NCBI GenBank assembly: GCA_014584605.1
Contig: JACTMO010000075.1
Coordinates: 50,800-114,799, forward strand
From: Bacteroidota bacterium
GTDB taxonomy: Bacteria; Bacteroidota; Bacteroidia; Flavobacteriales_F; PHOS-HE28
Length of the DNA: 64,000 nucleotides
Reading direction: 5' to 3'
Shown: positions 61,439-64,000 of the stretch, one piece after another
How positions within the stretch are numbered: position 1 is the first letter of the stretch
Layout: every line of letters starts with the position of its first letter
The notes under the pieces: model-generated
Databases searched by the model: none
What the model was told of the DNA's origin: nothing
The model's input: only the letters and a program-made list of their open reading frames with translations
Translations under genes and position numbers: made by a program

Positions 61439-64000
61439 CGTCACGTGCCCGACGAGGCGCTCCTGCCGCACCCCGTCCCGGTTCAGGGCCTTGTAACGCA
61501 GCACCCAGGGATACACCCCGTCCGGCGCTGGCGCACCATCCACATGGCCGTCCCAGGTGAGGTCGGGGAGCTCGCGCACCGCGATGCGTTCACCCCAGCG
61601 GTCGAAGACCTCCAGCGTTGCGCCCAGGATATGGCCGACCACGCTCGGCGCGAACACGTCGTTCAGACCGTCCCCGTCCGGGGTGAAGGCGTTGGGCACA
61701 TGGATGTACGGGCCGCAATCGGCGGCCACCACCCATACGCTGTCGGTGACCGCAGCGCAAGCACCCGTCACGGTGGCCCAGTACAGACCGGGCAGGTTGA
61801 CCACCAGCGTACTTCCCGCATCCCCCGTGCTCCACTGCACGGCTCCCGAGGCCAGGGCCTCCAGCACCACCTGCTCGCCCTCGCAGACCTCCACGTCCCT
61901 GCCCAGCTCAAGCACGGGGTCGGGCACGGTGCTCAGGACGATGCTCTCGGCGTACGGACAGCCCTGGTAGGTGCCGTTGAGGGTGATGGTCCCCGGCTGG
62001 CTTACCAGCAGGGTGTCCCCGCTTTCGAAGGTGGACCAGCTGGGGTCGGCGAGCCCCGTGGGTGCGACCAGGACCAACGTGTCGTCCGCGCACAGCACGG
62101 CATCGTCTCCCAAGGCGTTCAGCGGAACGGGCACCACGCTCACCGATGCCGAGTCCTGAAGCGTGCAACCGGCCAGGCTCACGCTCACCGTCACGGGCCC
62201 CGCCGTGCTCGTGGTCCAGGAGGCCGACCCACTGCCGTCGGGCCAGAGGATGGACGCGCCGGGCACAGTGAGGGTGAAGGTGTGGGTGCTGCCCGGGCAG
62301 AGCGTCACGTCCGGCCCCAGGTCCACGGTGCCCAGGTCGATGAAGGTGGCCGTGATGCTGTCCGTGGCCATGCATCCGTTGCTGGTCGCGTCGATCCAGT
62401 AGGTGCCCGAAGTGCTGATGGTGAGCGAAGGCTGCGTGCTCCCCGTGCTCCACAGCACCGAGGCGTTGCCCACGGCAGGGGCCAGCGCCAGGGTCGCACC
62501 GGCGCAAAGCGTGGTGTCCGGACCCAGGTACACGTCCGGGTAGGGGTACACCGCGAGGTTCATGGAATCGGTGGCGGTGCAGCCGTTCAGGTCCACCACC
62601 ACGCTTAAGGTGCCTGGGCTGCTTGAGCTGAAGAAGGCGGAGGTGCTGCCGTCCTGCCACAGGTAGGTGGCGCCGGGCTGGAAGACGTTCAGGGTGAGCA
62701 CCTCGAACTCGCAGAGGCTCACGTCCGGTCCCAGGTCCACCACGGGAAGCGGAACCACGGACACCAGGGCCGAATCGCTGGCCGAGCAAGGTCCCAGGCT
62801 CACGGTCACGGACACCGTGGTCGCGGTGGTGGTGCTGAAGGAGGGCCCGGAGGAACCGTCGTGCCACAGGTAGGAGGCACCCGGGTTGGAGACGTCGAAG
62901 ACCGCAGCCGTGCCATCGCACACGGTGAGGTCAGCGCCGAGGTCGACCACCGGAACGGGCAGGAAGGTGAGCGTGATGCTGTCGCCGACCGCACAGGCGC
63001 CTTGGGTCACCTGCACCCAGTAGGTGCCGCCGGTGGTGGCCGGCAGGGTGGGGCCGTTGCTCCCGTCGCTCCAGAGATAACTGGCACCGGGCAGGGTGGC
63101 ATCGAGGACCAGGGTGCTCCCTGCGCACAGCACCGCGTCAGGTCCGAGGTTCACGGCCGATGGCGTGGCCACCAGCACGGTGATCGCATCCTGTGCCGTA
63201 CAGCCGTTCGCACCGGTCACCGTGGCCGCATAGGTGCCCGCACCGGTCACGGTGTAGGTCCAGGCCGTCGAGCCGTCCTGCCACAGCACGCCGGCACCGG
63301 CGCCGGTGAGGTCGAACTGCAGCGCCTCACCCGGGCACAACGTGGTGTCGTTGCCCAACTCCAGCACGGGGGCGGGCATGGCCGTGAGCACCACGGCATC
63401 GGAAGCGGAACAACTGCCCAGGCTGACGGTCACCGCATAGTTGCCGGGGATCGTTGCGTTGAAGGTGGCCGCCGTGCTGCCGTCCTGCCAGAGGTAGGTG
63501 GCACCGGCCACCGTGGCATCGAGCAGCTGGGAGGCTCCGGGGCACAGTCCGAGGTCGGGCCCCAGGTCCACCACCGGTGCAAGAGCCACCGTGAGCACAA
63601 AGCTGTCCGAAGCGCTGCATCCGTTGGCTGTGACGGTGACGCTGTACAGGCCGGCCGTGCCCACCGTGCGGGTGGCGCCGGTGCTGCCGTCGTCCCAGAG
63701 GTAGCTGCATCCGGTACAACTGGCGTCCAGGGTCCATTGGTCGCCCGTGCAGATGCTCAGGTCCGGACCGAGGTCCACCACAGGTGCCGGGTTCACCAGC
63801 ACGTTAACGGCATCGGTTCCGGTGCAGCCGTTCACGGTGACGTCCACGCTGTAGGTGCCCGCTGCGCTGATGGTCCGCGTGGCGCCGGTACTGCCGTCGT
63901 CCCAGAGGTAGGTGGCGCCGGGCGTGGTGGCATCGAGCGTGGCTTGGTCACCCGCACAAAGGCTCAGGTCGGGGCCGAGGTTCACTACGGGCAGCGGGTT
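61427..64000 (-). CDS. T9SS type B protein with Ig-like tandem repeats, 5' end outside window
   Basis: The frame is open to the right edge, so the gene is partial; the first codon of the track is a GTG inside the frame. The visible 857 residues hold eleven Ig-like repeats of about 65 residues, each built like DLGPDLSICTGDQWTLDA and then YLWDDGSTGATRTV, with Cys and Trp in fixed places. The C-terminus is a type B (CHU_C / gliding motility-associated) sorting domain: HVPNAFTPDGDGLNDVFAPS, LEVFDRWGERIAVRE and YPWVLRYKALNRDG. It should be carried to the surface by T9SS. Confidence 0.9.
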   Translation of the reverse strand, partial: NPLPVVNLGPDLSLCAGDQATLDATTPGATYLWDDGSTGATRTISAAGTYSVDVTVNGCTGTDAVNVLVNPAPVVDLGPDLSICTGDQWTLDASCTGCSYLWDDGSTGATRTVGTAGLYSVTVTANGCSASDSFVLTVALAPVVDLGPDLGLCPGASQLLDATVAGATYLWQDGSTAATFNATIPGNYAVTVSLGSCSASDAVVLTAMPAPVLELGNDTTLCPGEALQFDLTGAGAGVLWQDGSTAWTYTVTGAGTYAATVTGANGCTAQDAITVLVATPSAVNLGPDAVLCAGSTLVLDATLPGASYLWSDGSNGPTLPATTGGTYWVQVTQGACAVGDSITLTFLPVPVVDLGADLTVCDGTAAVFDVSNPGASYLWHDGSSGPSFSTTTATTVSVTVSLGPCSASDSALVSVVPLPVVDLGPDVSLCEFEVLTLNVFQPGATYLWQDGSTSAFFSSSSPGTLSVVVDLNGCTATDSMNLAVYPYPDVYLGPDTTLCAGATLALAPAVGNASVLWSTGSTQPSLTISTSGTYWIDATSNGCMATDSITATFIDLGTVDLGPDVTLCPGSTHTFTLTVPGASILWPDGSGSASWTTSTAGPVTVSVSLAGCTLQDSASVSVVPVPLNALGDDAVLCADDTLVLVAPTGLADPSWSTFESGDTLLVSQPGTITLNGTYQGCPYAESIVLSTVPDPVLELGRDVEVCEGEQVVLEALASGAVQWSTGDAGSTLVVNLPGLYWATVTGACAAVTDSVWVVAADCGPYIHVPNAFTPDGDGLNDVFAPSVVGHILGATLEVFDRWGERIAVRELPDLTWDGHVDGAPAPDGVYPWVLRYKALNRDGVRQERLVGHVTLLR

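Overview
The window is 64 kb of GC-rich DNA from a member of the Bacteroidota, most likely a high-GC Flavobacteriales-type bacterium. The evidence is direct. Several secreted proteins end in type IX secretion (T9SS) sorting domains of type A (1-1.8 kb, 49.5-53.9 kb) or type B (61.4-64 kb). One protein has the PorE-like TPR/propeller/OmpA layout. Many genes have a Bacteroidota-type -7 box (TAnnTTTG or TAnnTTCG) just upstream of the start codon and no obvious Shine-Dalgarno sequence. No rRNA, tRNA, CRISPR array or complete insertion sequence was recognised.

Layout. 0-10 kb: a T9SS cargo protein (5' end outside the window), a secreted class 3 lipase, two unknown membrane proteins, a GH20 beta-hexosaminidase, a VapC/antitoxin pair and the dipeptidase PepD. 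10-11.9 kb: a short inverted-repeat element (copy A) and an NAD-type malic enzyme. 11.9-23.3 kb: an accessory island. It holds an intact lemA-DUF2207 operon, an antitoxin-like gene fused to a deleted nucleotidyltransferase, a DUF4143-type ATPase, and a type I restriction system (hsdR, fic, and a fused hsdM-hsdS). The head of a second lemA and the tail of a second DUF2207 gene flank the central part of this island, so an older paralogous operon seems to have been split or replaced there. 23.3-38.5 kb: NhaD, DinB, a GT4 glycosyltransferase, AroC, AsmA, a PorE-like protein, a Lys-C-like protease, TerC, a GT22-like membrane mannosyltransferase and RimK. 38.5-49.2 kb: element copy B, an esterase, a propeller-like protein, a CrtI-like oxidoreductase, RimB, a DUF4920-PAP2-isoaspartyl peptidase operon, and a lemA-TPM-TPM-TerB/DnaJ operon followed by a TPR-like protein and element copy C. 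49.5-64 kb: a very large T9SS adhesin-like protein, a second protein with the same C-terminal module as the protease, NhaA, a 35-residue basic membrane peptide, an MMPL/RND exporter, a WG-repeat protein and a repeat-rich T9SS type B protein.

Functional themes. Envelope and secretion dominate: four T9SS-type or module-tagged secreted proteins, AsmA, a PorE-like protein, MMPL, two lemA loci and two Na+/H+ antiporters. RimK and RimB, which act together in ribosomal protein S6 modification in other bacteria, both occur here about 4 kb apart. The most notable observations are the operator-like TGTAAAGAT repeats paired at 30 bp in front of fic-hsdMS, the TA-flanked ~166 bp element whose copy B supplies the rimK stop codon, the split second lemA-DUF2207 locus, and a shared ~240-residue C-terminal module on two secreted proteins that lack a standard T9SS tail.
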